Part shown: one piece after another, positions 9,781-19,393 of the stretch
How positions within the stretch are numbered: the first letter of the stretch is position 1
Layout: each line of letters starts with the position of its first letter
Source of the DNA: DATJLY01 sp963729295
Lineage (GTDB): Bacteria; Pseudomonadota; Alphaproteobacteria; ATCC43930; CGMCC-115725
DNA: 64,000 bases
Direction of reading: 5' to 3'
Assembly (NCBI GenBank): GCA_963729295.1
Contig: CAVSNJ010000019.1
Location: 53,412 to 117,411 of the forward strand
Position numbers and translations under genes: made by a program
Notes under the pieces: model-generated
The model's database searches: none
Seen by the model: the letters and a program-made list of their open reading frames with translations, nothing else
What the model was told of the DNA's origin: nothing

Positions 9781-10767
9781 ATGCTCGATGCTCCGGCCAA
9801 GACCCGGATCGCGGTGATCGATCTCGGCCCCTATCTCGCGGGCAAGCGGGGCGCGCTCGAGAAAACGGCGGCCGAGCTCGGTGCCGCGAGCGAGGAATTG
9901 GGCTTCTATTTCATCGCCAATCACGGCATCCCGCAGCTGATGATCGACCGCGTCTTCGCCGCGGCGGAGCGCTTTCATTCCCTGCCGCTCGAGCGAAAGC
10001 TCGAAGTGAAGGTGCAGGGCAAAAGAGTCGTGGGCTATCTGCCCTTGGGCGGACAGACGCAGCGCCTGCGCCACAAGGGCCACTCATATCCCGATCGCAG
10101 CGCGTCCTATTACGTGAAGGCCGAATACGGGCCCGATCATCCCTATCGCCGCGCCGGACATGGCTGGGTGTTTGACAATCTCTGGCCCGAAAACCTGCCG
10201 GGGTTTCGCGCGACGTGCCTCGACTATTACGAGGCGATGACCGCGCTCGCGCTGAAGCTCCTGCCGCTGCAGGCCGTGGCGCTCGGGCTCGCGCCCGATT
10301 TCTTCGCCGCGCACGAGGCCTTCAACCCACCGGTCAACACGCTTCGCCTCCTGTGCTATCCGCCGCGCGAGACCAAGAACGAGGGCCAATTCGGCATCAG
10401 CCCGCATTCGGACTATGGCTACATGACGCTCCTGGCGCAGGCGAAGAAGCCCGGCCTCGAAATCCTGACGCGCGAGGGCGAGTGGGTCGCAGCACCCGCG
10501 CTCGAAAATTGCTTCCTCGTCAACACCGCCGACATGGGGCAGCGCTGGACCAACGACCGGTTCCGCTCGGCGCTGCACCGCGTCATCAATCTCGAAGGCG
10601 ACACGCGCTATTCGATCCCGTTCTTCTGCGGCACGCGCTGGGACGTGAAGCTCGAATGTCTGCCGACCTGCCAGGGGCCCGGCAATCCGCCGAAATATCC
10701 GGCGATGTCGTTCGGCGAATACATGGCCGAGGTGACGCCGAAAGTTTACGACGCGCTCTACGAGTGA
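9781..10767 (+). CDS. 2-oxoglutarate/Fe(II)-dependent oxygenase, isopenicillin N synthase-like
   Basis: This is a 328-residue oxygenase. The DIOX N-terminal region contains GFYFIANHGIPQLMIDRVF. The iron ligands are visible as HSD in GISPHSDYGYMTLLAQ and the distal His in SALHRVIN; the 2OG-binding Arg is in RYSIPFF. ATG 9781 follows AGGAGGCAGCA. The stop overlaps the start of the following hydrolase gene (GTGA), so the two form an operon. Members act on small molecules, but the substrate is not predictable. It may work with the divergent GMC oxidoreductase in a side-chain oxidation, which is inferred from position. Confidence 0.92.
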   Translation: MLDAPAKTRIAVIDLGPYLAGKRGALEKTAAELGAASEELGFYFIANHGIPQLMIDRVFAAAERFHSLPLERKLEVKVQGKRVVGYLPLGGQTQRLRHKGHSYPDRSASYYVKAEYGPDHPYRRAGHGWVFDNLWPENLPGFRATCLDYYEAMTALALKLLPLQAVALGLAPDFFAAHEAFNPPVNTLRLLCYPPRETKNEGQFGISPHSDYGYMTLLAQAKKPGLEILTREGEWVAAPALENCFLVNTADMGQRWTNDRFRSALHRVINLEGDTRYSIPFFCGTRWDVKLECLPTCQGPGNPPKYPAMSFGEYMAEVTPKVYDALYE

Positions 10768-11528
10768 CGCCGTCGCTCCTGGCGCTCGGATCGGGCCGCA
10801 TCGAATACGCGCTGGCACCCGCGCCGTCGGGCGCGCCGACATTGGTCTTCCTGCACGAAGGATTGGGCTCGCTCTCGACCTGGCGCGATGTCCCGGCGCG
10901 GCTCGCCACGCGCACGGGCTGCGGCGCTTTGGTCTATTCGCGCTTCGGCCATGGCCAGTCCGATCCCGAGGCAACGCCGCGCGATCCCGATTTTTTCTGG
11001 CGCGAGGCGCGCGAGACCTTGCCATCGATCCTGAAGGCGCTCGGCCTCGACGATCTCGTGCTGATCGGCCACAGCGACGGCGGCTCGATCGCGCTTTGCT
11101 ACCTTGCGCTCGGCTTGCGCGCGCGGGGCGCCATCCTGGCGGCGCCGCATGCATTTAACGAAGAGCTGACGCGGCGCGCGATCGCGGGCCAGCGCGCCCA
11201 GTGGGCCGACGGTGCGCTGAAGCAGCGCCTCCTCCGCCATCATCGCGATCCCGATGCGACCTTCACATCCTGGTCCGATCATTGGCTTGCGCCGGAATTC
11301 CGCGGCTGGACCATCGTGCCGCGGCTCAAGGCGATCACCGCGCCCCTCCTCGTCATGCAGGGCGAAGACGACATCTACGGCTCGATGCGCCAGATCGACG
11401 AGATCGCGGCCCATGCCGGCGGCCCGGTCGAGCTCGTTAAACTCGCCGGTTGCGGCCACGACCCATTCCGCGACCGGCCCGCGGACGTGCTGGAGCTGTG
11501 CGCCGGCTATGTCGCGCGTTTGCGGTAG
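10764..11528 (+). CDS. Alpha/beta-fold hydrolase
   Basis: This is a 254-residue alpha/beta hydrolase. LVFLHEGLGSLSTWRDVP gives the oxyanion-hole region, GHSDGGSIALCYLAL is the nucleophile elbow (Ser in GHSDG), GEDDIYG supplies the acid and GCGHDPF the catalytic His. GTG at 10764 overlaps the TGA of the oxygenase gene (GTGA), a strong sign of translational coupling, and no better start lies downstream. The 3' end overlaps the convergent MBL-fold gene by 22 bases. The likely reaction is ester or C-C bond hydrolysis of a metabolite made by its operon partner. Confidence 0.88.
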   Translation: MTPSLLALGSGRIEYALAPAPSGAPTLVFLHEGLGSLSTWRDVPARLATRTGCGALVYSRFGHGQSDPEATPRDPDFFWREARETLPSILKALGLDDLVLIGHSDGGSIALCYLALGLRARGAILAAPHAFNEELTRRAIAGQRAQWADGALKQRLLRHHRDPDATFTSWSDHWLAPEFRGWTIVPRLKAITAPLLVMQGEDDIYGSMRQIDEIAAHAGGPVELVKLAGCGHDPFRDRPADVLELCAGYVARLR

Positions 11529-12557
11529 CGCACGATTCCCGACGCATCGCGCGCCTTCTCCATCCGGCCAAGCGTCACCAGGTGGTTCAGATGCGCGATC
11601 GCCTCGCCCATGGCGAAGCCCATCTGGTGCCCGTCGAGCGTGCGCTGGAACAGCACGTCGATGAGGTCGGCGGCGGTCGTCTCGTGCGCGGTCGCGTCGA
11701 GGATTTGCTGCAAGCGCTGGCGATGATGCTCCGCAAGTTGCGTGAGGCGCCCGCGCACGTTGCGGAACGGGCGCCGGTGCGACGGCAGCACGAGCGTTTC
11801 GGGGTCGATCCGCAGCGCGAAAGCGCTCGCCGCTGGCGAGGAAGAGTCCGAGCGGATCGGCCTCGGGCTCGGTGGGCCAGACGCTGATGTTGGTGGTGAT
11901 GGTCGGCAGGATCTGGTCGCCGGAGATGAGGATCTTGCGCGCCGCGCAATAGAGTGCCGCGTGCTCGGGCGAATGGCCCTCGCCGGTGATGATGGTCCAG
12001 CGGTCGGCGCCGATCGCGATCTCTTCGTCCTCGCGGATGCGGAGGAAGGCGGGCGGGAGCTCGACGCCCGACGAATAGAGATGCGCGCCCTCGGCGAACA
12101 TGCGGATGCGCGCATCGTCGAGCCCGTGCTCGCGAAAAAACGCAACGCGAGGGCCGACGCTGTCCTCGCTCCGGTCGCGCAGCGCGATGTTCGCCGCGAA
12201 CCATTCGCCCTGCGTCATCAGCGGCATGAGGCTCCAGCGTGTCGATATCCAGGCGGAATTGCCGGCATGATCGGGATGGAAGTGCGTAACGACGAGCCGC
12301 GTGACGCGCTTGCCGCCGAGTGCCGCGCGCCATGTGCCGTCGACCGCGGCGCGCGCCGCGTCATCGCCATAGCCGCAATCGACCATGGTCCAGCCGTCGC
12401 CGTCGCGCAAAAGCCAGAGATTGATCTGGCGCAGGCCGATGAAAGGCAGCGGCGTCGAGAGCCACAAGATGCCGGGCGCGACCTCGATCGCCTCGCGCTC
12501 GGGCGGATATTCTTCGAAAGGATAGGAGAGCTCGTCCTCGTCGGCTGTGTGCGTCAC
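11507..12557 (-). pseudogene. MBL-fold metallo-hydrolase, interrupted by an apparent single-base insertion
   Basis: The frame from GTG 12557 gives IEVAPGILWLSTPLPFIGLR, the metal-binding VTHFHPDHAGN, and HSPEHAALYC with ISGDQILP. It then breaks after LGLFLASGERF near 11821. Another frame continues ALRIDPETLVLPSHRRPFRN to the end. Reading the AAA at 11820-11822 as AA joins the parts into a 349-residue protein of normal family length (MBL core plus C-terminal winged helix-like region with HLNHLVTLGRMEKA). The GTG overlaps the stop of the upstream molybdenum-enzyme gene by 4 bases. The family includes glyoxalase II-like hydrolases of uncertain substrate. Confidence 0.85.
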
Positions 12558-14968
12558 GGATGTTCTTTCCTGGCGAGAAGCGCGTGGATGCGGCGCGGCG
12601 TCGCCGGCAGCGGCACATCCTTGATGCCGCTCGCGTCGGCGATGGCGTTCGCGATGCACACCGGCACGCTCATGCAATTCCCTTCGGCGAGCCCCTTGGC
12701 GCCGAGCGGCGTCAGCGGCGAGGGCGAGTGGATGTGGAGGATCGTCAAGGGCGGCACCTCGGCGACGGTCGGCACGAGATAATCGGCGAACGTGCCGGAG
12801 AGGAACGCGCCCTCCTCGTCGTACAGGAATTCCTCGTAGAGCGCCGATGCCAGGCCCTGCACGAACGAGCCGCGGATCTGCCCCTCGGCCAACATCGGAT
12901 TGAGGATGGTCCCCGCATCGTGCATCGAGACATAGCGATCGACGCGCACCGCCGATGTCGCGGGATCGATCTCGACGCCGCAGAAATCGAACACGAAGCC
13001 ATAGGTCAACGCCGGGTTGATGCGATCGTCGGGTGAGGGCGCTTCGAGCTCGGGCGGCGACCAGGCGCCGGTCTCGCGCAGGGTTGGCGGCACGCCGTCC
13101 GGCAACAGCGCCGGCGACCAGTGCGCCGTCCCCGCGACGCGCGAGAAGGAGAGCGCGTTGTCGGGATTGCCGCGCCCGAACAGCTTGCCGCGCGCGAACT
13201 CGACCTCGGCGGCGCGCACGTTGAGCTGCTTTGCCGCGATCGCCGCAAGCTGCGCCCTGAGCCGCGTCGCCGCCATGTGCGCCGCGACCGCCGTGCCCCC
13301 GGCAAAGCGCGAGGAATAGGTGCCGGTTGCGATCGACCATGCATCCTTGCCCGTGTCGATTTCGAGATCGACCCGCACGTCGTGCGGTTCGAGGCCGAGC
13401 GCGTCGCCCACGATCTGCGCCAGCGCGGTCGCATGGCTTTGCCCCTGGTTCGGCACGTCGGCCGTGACCGAGACCGCGCCCAAGGGATCGATCGCCACCG
13501 TCGCAAGCGCGAGCGCGCCGTTCTTGGGCCCGGCGCGTTCCCTCGCCTCGGCGGTCAGCATGGTCGAGAGATAGCCCATGTTGGACAGCGCCGGCTCCAC
13601 CACGGCGGCAAAGCCGATGCCGTAGATGCGGCCCGCGCGCCGCGCCTCGTCCCGCCGCTCGCGGAGCGCGGCAAGGCGGCCATCGCCGACCGCCTCGTCA
13701 ATCGCGCGCGCATAGTCGCCGGAATCGTAGCGCGCGCCCGCGGCGGCATCGTAGGGAAACGCCCGCACTAGGTTCCGGCGGATCACCTCGAGCGGATCGA
13801 GCCGCAATTCGACCGCGATGCGCTGCACCAACCGTTCGAGTGCCAGATAATGTTGCGGGCCGCCGAAGCCGCGGATCAACCCCGCCGGCATGGTGTTGGT
13901 CAGCACCACGCGGTTCAGGATCTCGATGTTCGCCACGTCGTAGGCGCCCGATGAGGCGCCGTGCATGCGGTAGAGCGGCCCCGGCATCGGCGCGCGCAGA
14001 TAAGCGCCGTAATCCTCGATGTTGTCGAAGCGCAGCGCGAGGATGCGGCCCGCGCGCGTCACCGCCGCCTCGGCGGTGGCGATCCGCACCGGCCCGCAGC
14101 TCGCGGCCTGAAGATGCTCGAGCCGGTCCTCGACCCATTTGACCGGGCGCCCGGCGATACGCGAAGCCGCGCACATCAGCACGATGTAGGGAAAGACCGC
14201 GAGCTTCGCGCCGAAGCTGCCGCCGCTGTCGGCCGGCGTCCTCAGGCGCAGCCGCGTCCCCGGCACGCGCAGCGCGCGCGCCATCACCGGATGGATGCTG
14301 AACGGGCCCTGGAAATTCGCGGTCGTGTCGTAGCTGTCGTTCGCGGGGTCGTACTCGGCCGCGACGACGAAGCATTCGATCGGCGTAAACGAATTGCGCG
14401 GATAGCGCACGCTCACTTCGATGCGCGCATCGGCTTCGGCAAAGGCGCGCGCGGGATCGCCATAGACGAAGTGCCGCTCGGACACGACGTTCGATCCCGC
14501 ATCCTGGTGGACGAGCGGCGCGCCCGCGGCGATGGCATCCGTCGGATCGATCACGGCTGGAAGCCGTTCGTACTCGATCTCGAGTTTCTCGCCGGCGTCC
14601 TCGGCGCGATAGCGGTCCTTCGCCAGCACGACCGCCACCGGCTCGCCGACGAAACGCACGCGCTCGACCGCCAAGGACCATTGCGGGATCGGCGCCTTCA
14701 CCGCGACGAGAAACGGATCGGTCAGCTTGCGCACATCCTCGCCCGTGATGACGCTGTGGACGCCGTCCGTGCGGAGCGCGGCCGTCACGTCGATGCGGGC
14801 GATGCGCGCATGGGCGTGCGGCGAGCGCACGATATGAGCATGGAGCGTGCGCGGCCCGACCGGCAGATCGTCGGCAAAGCGCCCGCGCCCCATCAAGAGC
14901 GCGCGGTCCTCGATCCGCCGCACCGGCTTGCCCAGAAGAGGATGGTCTTCGCTGTCGCGCAAGGACAT
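12554..14968 (-). CDS. Xanthine dehydrogenase-family molybdopterin-binding large subunit
   Basis: This 804-residue protein has the aldehyde oxidase/xanthine dehydrogenase a/b hammerhead at residues 15-125 (GKPVRRIEDRALLMGRGRF, SPHAHARIARIDV) and the molybdopterin-binding domain after it. The active-site loop reads LIRGFGGPQHYLALE, close to true xanthine dehydrogenases rather than CO dehydrogenase. The C-terminal catalytic Glu region is TPLGAKGLAEGNC, keeping the Glu. ATG 14968 has a weak ribosome-binding site. It diverges from a second large-subunit gene across 61 bases. No FAD or 2Fe-2S subunit gene is adjacent, so partners must be encoded elsewhere. It likely hydroxylates an N-heterocycle or aldehyde. 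Confidence 0.9.
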   Translation of the reverse strand: MSLRDSEDHPLLGKPVRRIEDRALLMGRGRFADDLPVGPRTLHAHIVRSPHAHARIARIDVTAALRTDGVHSVITGEDVRKLTDPFLVAVKAPIPQWSLAVERVRFVGEPVAVVLAKDRYRAEDAGEKLEIEYERLPAVIDPTDAIAAGAPLVHQDAGSNVVSERHFVYGDPARAFAEADARIEVSVRYPRNSFTPIECFVVAAEYDPANDSYDTTANFQGPFSIHPVMARALRVPGTRLRLRTPADSGGSFGAKLAVFPYIVLMCAASRIAGRPVKWVEDRLEHLQAASCGPVRIATAEAAVTRAGRILALRFDNIEDYGAYLRAPMPGPLYRMHGASSGAYDVANIEILNRVVLTNTMPAGLIRGFGGPQHYLALERLVQRIAVELRLDPLEVIRRNLVRAFPYDAAAGARYDSGDYARAIDEAVGDGRLAALRERRDEARRAGRIYGIGFAAVVEPALSNMGYLSTMLTAEARERAGPKNGALALATVAIDPLGAVSVTADVPNQGQSHATALAQIVGDALGLEPHDVRVDLEIDTGKDAWSIATGTYSSRFAGGTAVAAHMAATRLRAQLAAIAAKQLNVRAAEVEFARGKLFGRGNPDNALSFSRVAGTAHWSPALLPDGVPPTLRETGAWSPPELEAPSPDDRINPALTYGFVFDFCGVEIDPATSAVRVDRYVSMHDAGTILNPMLAEGQIRGSFVQGLASALYEEFLYDEEGAFLSGTFADYLVPTVAEVPPLTILHIHSPSPLTPLGAKGLAEGNCMSVPVCIANAIADASGIKDVPLPATPRRIHALLARKEHP

Positions 14969-15029
14969 GGCCGCGCGCTAGCATCGCCATGGGACGCGCG
15001 AAGTCAAATTGTGGGCACGGGAGGAAGCG

Positions 15030-17348
15030 ATGGCCTCGCTCATCGGCGAAAGGGTCATGCGGGTCGAGGACCGGCGCCTCCTCCTCGGGCGCGGCCGCTT
15101 CACCGGCGACCTTGCGCTGCCGGGCCAAGCCCATGCCGCCTTCGTGCGCGCGGCGCACGCCCATGCGCGGATCGAGGCGATCGAAACGGCGGCCGCGCGC
15201 GCGGTTCCGGGCGTGCTCGCGATCCTCACCGGGCGCGATTACGTGGCCGAGGGCTATCGCGGCCTCAACCACGGGCCGAACGGCGTCGACCATCTCGACG
15301 TGACGAAGCCCGCGTTTCAGCCGGCGAACCTGCCCAATCCCGATCTGCCGCTGCAGATGCCGCTTGCCGTCGAGCGCGTGCGCCATGTCGGCGAGGGCGT
15401 GGCGATGGTCGTCGCCGAGACGGTTGAGGCGGCGCAAGAGGCGGCCGAGCGGATCGACGTGCGCTACGCGGCCCTCCCGCTCGTGACCGATCCGCTCGCG
15501 GCTTTGGCGCCGGGCGCGCCGCTCCTGTGGGAGGGGACGCGCGGCAATCTCTTCGTCGAATCGGCAAACGGCGACCGCGCCGCGGTCGATGCGGCCTTTG
15601 CCGCGGCGCATAAGGTCGTGCGCCTTGCTGCCAAGAACCAGCGCCTCTGCCCCATGCCGATGGAGCCGCGCGCGGCGGTCGCGGAATACGATCCGCAAAC
15701 CGGCCGCTACACGCTCCACTCCGCAAGCCAAGGCGTCCATCGCCACAAGATGGGGATCGTCGGATCGCTCGGCGTGTCGCCGGAAAAAGTGCGTGTGGTG
15801 ACGGGCGATGTCGGCGGCGGATTCGGCGTGCGCTCGCTCTGCTATCCGGAATATCCGCTGCTGTGCTGGGCGGCGCGCAAGGTCGGCCGGCCGGTCAAAT
15901 GGACCGCGAGTCGAGCCGAATCCTTCCTCAGCGATTTCCAGGCGCGCGAGCTTCATGCCGAAGGCGCGCTCGCACTCGACTGCGATGGGCGCATCACCGC
16001 CCTCGCGCTCGACTATGTCGGCAATTTGGGCGCGGTCCCCGCGTACTTCGCCGTGCTCTCGAACCTCTTGCGCATGCCGGGCGGGCCTTACGACATCGGC
16101 GCGATCCATGTGCGCGTGCGCGGCGTCTGCACCAACACGCTGCCGACGGGCGTCTATCGCGGCGCGGGCAGACCCGAATCGTGCTTCATCGTCGAGCGCC
16201 TCATCGATCTCGCGGCGGCGGAGCTGGCGATCGACCGCGCCGAGCTGCGCCGGCGCAACGTCATCAGGCGGCTTCCCTATCCTTCGCCGCTCGGCCATCG
16301 CTACGACACGGGCGCCTTTGCCGACAATCTCGAGAACGCACTCCGTCTCGTCGATTGGCAGGGATTTGCCGCGCGCCGCGGGGCCGCGCAATCGCGCGGG
16401 CGTCTCGCCGGGATCGGCATCGTGAACTATCTCGAATCGCCCACGGGATTTCCGATCGAGCGCACCGACATGCGCGTCCTGCCGGAAGGCCGCGTCACTG
16501 CCGTCGTCGGCACCGGCGCCTCGGGCCAGGGGCACGAGACGAGCTTCGCCCAGGTCGTGGCGTCCGAGCTGCAAATCCCGATGGAGCAGGTTGCGATCCT
16601 CCATGGCGACAGCGACGTCGCCATTGTCGGCGGCGGCTCGCATTCCGACCGCTCGATGCGGCTTGCCGGCACGATCCTGGTGCGCGCCTCCGGCGACATC
16701 GTCGAGCAAGGCCGCACGCGCGCGGCCCACGCGCTCGAGGCGGCGTCGGCCGACATCGTCTATGGCGACGGGCGCTTTTCCGTCGTCGGCACGGATCGCG
16801 CCATCGGTCTCTTCGAATTGGCGGCGCAGGATGCGCTCGAAGCGACCTCGCAGATCGCGACGCGGCTGCACGCGCATCCGACCGGCGCCGCGGCATGCGA
16901 GGTCGAGATCGATCCCGAGACCGGCGCCGTGCGCATCGTGCGCTATGTCACGGTCGACGACGTGGGCCGCGTCGTCAATCCGATGATCGTCGAGGGTCAG
17001 GTGCATGGCGGCATCGCGCAGGGCGTGGGCCAAGCGCTGATGGAACGCTGCGTCTATGACGCGGGCGGCCAGGTGCTGAGCGGATCCTTCCTCGACTATA
17101 CCATGCCGCGTGCCGACGATCTGCCGTCCTTCGCGACGCTCTCGGCGCCGACGGCCGCCGAAAGCAATCCCTTGGGCATCAAGGGCGCCGGCGAATGCGG
17201 CACGACGCCCGCCACCGCCGCGCTCATCAACGCGATCTGCGATGCGCTCGGTGCGCGCCATGTCGAAATGCCGGCAACGAGCGAGACGGTCTGGCGCGCC
17301 CTCAAGGGTGCCGCCGCGAAGGGATCGTCAGGCGCTCACGAGGCGTAG
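15030..17348 (+). CDS. CoxL-like (form II) molybdopterin-binding large subunit
   Basis: This is a 772-residue paralogue of the divergent neighbour. GERVMRVEDRRLLLGRGRF begins the hammerhead domain, GDVGGGFGVRSLCYPEYPLL is the molybdopterin FGG-type loop, and the active-site loop reads GVYRGAGRPESCF, the form II CoxL type rather than the AYRCSFR of true CO dehydrogenase. NPLGIKGAGECGTTPATAAL holds the catalytic Glu. ATG 15030 follows GGAGGAAGCG and is preferred over an upstream start that lacks one. The 3' end overlaps a convergent aldolase-like gene by 13 bases. No CoxS or CoxM genes are nearby. Confidence 0.92.
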   Translation: MASLIGERVMRVEDRRLLLGRGRFTGDLALPGQAHAAFVRAAHAHARIEAIETAAARAVPGVLAILTGRDYVAEGYRGLNHGPNGVDHLDVTKPAFQPANLPNPDLPLQMPLAVERVRHVGEGVAMVVAETVEAAQEAAERIDVRYAALPLVTDPLAALAPGAPLLWEGTRGNLFVESANGDRAAVDAAFAAAHKVVRLAAKNQRLCPMPMEPRAAVAEYDPQTGRYTLHSASQGVHRHKMGIVGSLGVSPEKVRVVTGDVGGGFGVRSLCYPEYPLLCWAARKVGRPVKWTASRAESFLSDFQARELHAEGALALDCDGRITALALDYVGNLGAVPAYFAVLSNLLRMPGGPYDIGAIHVRVRGVCTNTLPTGVYRGAGRPESCFIVERLIDLAAAELAIDRAELRRRNVIRRLPYPSPLGHRYDTGAFADNLENALRLVDWQGFAARRGAAQSRGRLAGIGIVNYLESPTGFPIERTDMRVLPEGRVTAVVGTGASGQGHETSFAQVVASELQIPMEQVAILHGDSDVAIVGGGSHSDRSMRLAGTILVRASGDIVEQGRTRAAHALEAASADIVYGDGRFSVVGTDRAIGLFELAAQDALEATSQIATRLHAHPTGAAACEVEIDPETGAVRIVRYVTVDDVGRVVNPMIVEGQVHGGIAQGVGQALMERCVYDAGGQVLSGSFLDYTMPRADDLPSFATLSAPTAAESNPLGIKGAGECGTTPATAALINAICDALGARHVEMPATSETVWRALKGAAAKGSSGAHEA

Positions 17349-18127
17349 GGCGGAAAGCCCGAGCTTTTATCCTCGGCCGCGAGGAGCCGCAGCATCGCCG
17401 GCCATTCGAGCACGCCATAGGGCCGGCGCGTCCCCGGCTGATAGAGATGCGCCGTGTGATGCAGCACGTTGTCGCTCGGCACGATGAGCTCCGCGCGCGC
17501 CGCCATCGCGTCGACCTGGCTCCGGCACGACAATTCGAGCTGGTACATCGTGTTGAAGGCTTGCGGAATCCCGGCGCCGCAGGTCAAAAGCCCATGCGAG
17601 CGCAGGATCATGGCGTCGTGCGGCCCCAAATCGCGCACGAGCCGCTCGCGCTCGTCCTCGTCGACCGCCGGGCCTTCGTAGTCGTGGTAGCCCAGATGAC
17701 CGACGAAGCGCATCGAGGTCTGCGTCAGCGGCAGGAGCCCTTCCTTCATCGCCGAGACCGCCATGCCGGCGCGCGTGTGCGTGTGGATGACGCAGGTGAC
17801 GTCGGGCCGCGCGCGGTGGATCGCGCCGTGAATGACATAGCCCGATTTGTTGATGCCGTAATCGGTTTCGGGTTTCCACAAGATGTCGCCGTCGAGCGAG
17901 ATCTTGACGAGGCTCGAGGCGGTGATCTCGCGATAGAGCAGCCCATAGAGATTGATGAGGAGATGATCCTCCGTCCCCGGAATGCGCGCGGTGATGTGGT
18001 TGTAGGTGAGGTCGGTCATGCCGAAGAGATCGACGAGCCGATAGCACGCGGCGAGGTCGAGCCGCGCCTGCCACTCAGGTTCGCTCACCTCGGTGCGGAT
18101 CGAGCGGAAGTCGGTCGCGTAGCCCAT
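17336..18127 (-). CDS. Class II aldolase/adducin-family protein
   Basis: This is a 263-residue protein with the class II aldolase fold. DLTYNHITARIPG lies near residues 38-50, the zinc ligands are in CVIHTHTRAGMAVSA (two His) and the third His in LRSHGLLTCG. The family covers fuculose-phosphate aldolase-like enzymes, decarboxylases and proteins of unknown role; the C-terminal extension (residues 215-263) matches the adducin-like bacterial group. ATG 18127 diverges from the MetE-like gene at 18176 with about 48 bases between. It may cleave or decarboxylate a hydroxy-acid made by the oxidative enzymes nearby, which is inference. Confidence 0.88.
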   Translation of the reverse strand: MGYATDFRSIRTEVSEPEWQARLDLAACYRLVDLFGMTDLTYNHITARIPGTEDHLLINLYGLLYREITASSLVKISLDGDILWKPETDYGINKSGYVIHGAIHRARPDVTCVIHTHTRAGMAVSAMKEGLLPLTQTSMRFVGHLGYHDYEGPAVDEDERERLVRDLGPHDAMILRSHGLLTCGAGIPQAFNTMYQLELSCRSQVDAMAARAELIVPSDNVLHHTAHLYQPGTRRPYGVLEWPAMLRLLAAEDKSSGFPPYAS

Positions 18128-18175
18128 CGTCGCCTCGCCCCTTGCAGTGCTATTTTAGCGCAGGAGGCAAATTCC

Positions 18176-19336
18176 ATGAAGACGAGCACCGATCGTATCC
18201 TCACCACCCATGTCGGCAGCCTGCCGCGGCCGAAATCGCTCTTCGAGGAGATCGTCGCCAAGGAGGAGGGGCGGCCCTTGGACGAGAGGGATTTCGAGCG
18301 CGACTGCGCCCGCGCGGTCGAGGACGTGGTGACGAGCCAGGTCCAATCCGGCATCGACGTGGTGAGCGACGGCGAGATGAGCAAGCTCGCCTACACGCTC
18401 TATGTGCGCCACCGCCTCACCGGGATCGTGCCCGACGAGCGCGCGGCCAAATTGGGCCGCGAGATCATGGTCGGGCGCGACCGGCTCGAGCATCCGGACT
18501 TCTCCGACCGCAACGCCAATTTCACGGTAACGCCGTTTCCGGGCTGCGTCGGCCCGGTCGCCTATGCCGACAAGAAGCCACTCGAGCGCGACCTTGCGCA
18601 TTTGCACGCGGCGGTGGCGAAATCGAAGCCCGCGGAAGCCTTCATGACCGCGCCGTCGCCGGGCATTCTCACGCGCTTCGTCATCAACCTGCACTATCCG
18701 ACCGAGGACGCCTATGTCGCGGCCTTGGCCGATGCGATGAAGCCCGAATACCGCGCGATCGTCGACGCGGGGTTCGTGCTCCAGATCGATTGCCCCGATC
18801 TGGGGTCCGCGCGCAACAACCAGTATCGCGATAAGACCGACGACGAGTTCCGCCGCATCGCCGAGCGCAACGTGGCGCTCCTCAACGCCGCGACCGAGGG
18901 CTTGCCCGCCGACCGCATGCGCCTCCACATCTGCTGGGGCAATTACGAGGGCCCGCACACGCACGACCTGCCGCTCGCCAAGATCGCCGACATCTGCCTC
19001 AAGGGCCGGCCGCAGGCGTTCAGCTTCGAGGGCGCAAACCCGCGCCACGAGCACGAGTGGGAGGATTGGAAATCGATCCGCATGGCGGACGACAAGATCC
19101 TGATCCCCGGCGTGATCGACTCCACGACCAATTTCGTCGAGCATCCGCGCCTCGTGGCGCAGCGCATCGCGCGCTATGCGGCAATCGTCGGCCGAGAGCG
19201 CGTCATCGCCGGCTGCGATTGCGGCTTCGGCACGGTCGCGAGCGGCACGCCGATGGTGGCGCCGAGCATCGTCTGGGCGAAATTCAGGGCCCTCGCCGAA
19301 GGGGCGGCGATGGCGACAAAGGAACTCTGGCGCTGA
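18176..19336 (+). CDS. Cobalamin-independent methionine synthase C-terminal-like (MetE/epoxyalkane:CoM transferase-type) protein
   Basis: This 386-residue protein carries only the catalytic barrel of MetE. ILTTHVGSLPRPKSL opens the barrel, VVSDGEMSK follows, and the zinc site is visible as HICWGN (His and Cys) and AGCDCGFGT near residue 345 (Cys). ATG 18176 follows CAGGAGGCAAATTCC. Single-domain proteins of this family act in thiol alkyl transfer, and catabolic clusters often carry them with no methionine role. The neighbours here are catabolic, so a methyl- or alkyl-transfer step in breakdown is more likely than methionine synthesis. The acceptor cannot be named. Confidence 0.88.
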   Translation: MKTSTDRILTTHVGSLPRPKSLFEEIVAKEEGRPLDERDFERDCARAVEDVVTSQVQSGIDVVSDGEMSKLAYTLYVRHRLTGIVPDERAAKLGREIMVGRDRLEHPDFSDRNANFTVTPFPGCVGPVAYADKKPLERDLAHLHAAVAKSKPAEAFMTAPSPGILTRFVINLHYPTEDAYVAALADAMKPEYRAIVDAGFVLQIDCPDLGSARNNQYRDKTDDEFRRIAERNVALLNAATEGLPADRMRLHICWGNYEGPHTHDLPLAKIADICLKGRPQAFSFEGANPRHEHEWEDWKSIRMADDKILIPGVIDSTTNFVEHPRLVAQRIARYAAIVGRERVIAGCDCGFGTVASGTPMVAPSIVWAKFRALAEGAAMATKELWR

Positions 19337-19393
19337 ACCATGATCGGATCGGACGGAATCGCTCTGCGATCCGCCCGATCCGTGAATCTTGCT

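Noticed and set aside
13698..17261. Very long minus-strand frame (about 1190 codons) opposite the divergent large-subunit genes
   Set aside because: It is low-complexity Arg/Asp-rich sequence typical of the antisense of high-GC genes and overlaps two clear enzymes.
15030..17348. Carbon monoxide dehydrogenase large subunit (true form I CoxL)
   Set aside because: The AYRCSFR loop is absent (YRGAGR instead) and no CoxS or CoxM genes accompany it.
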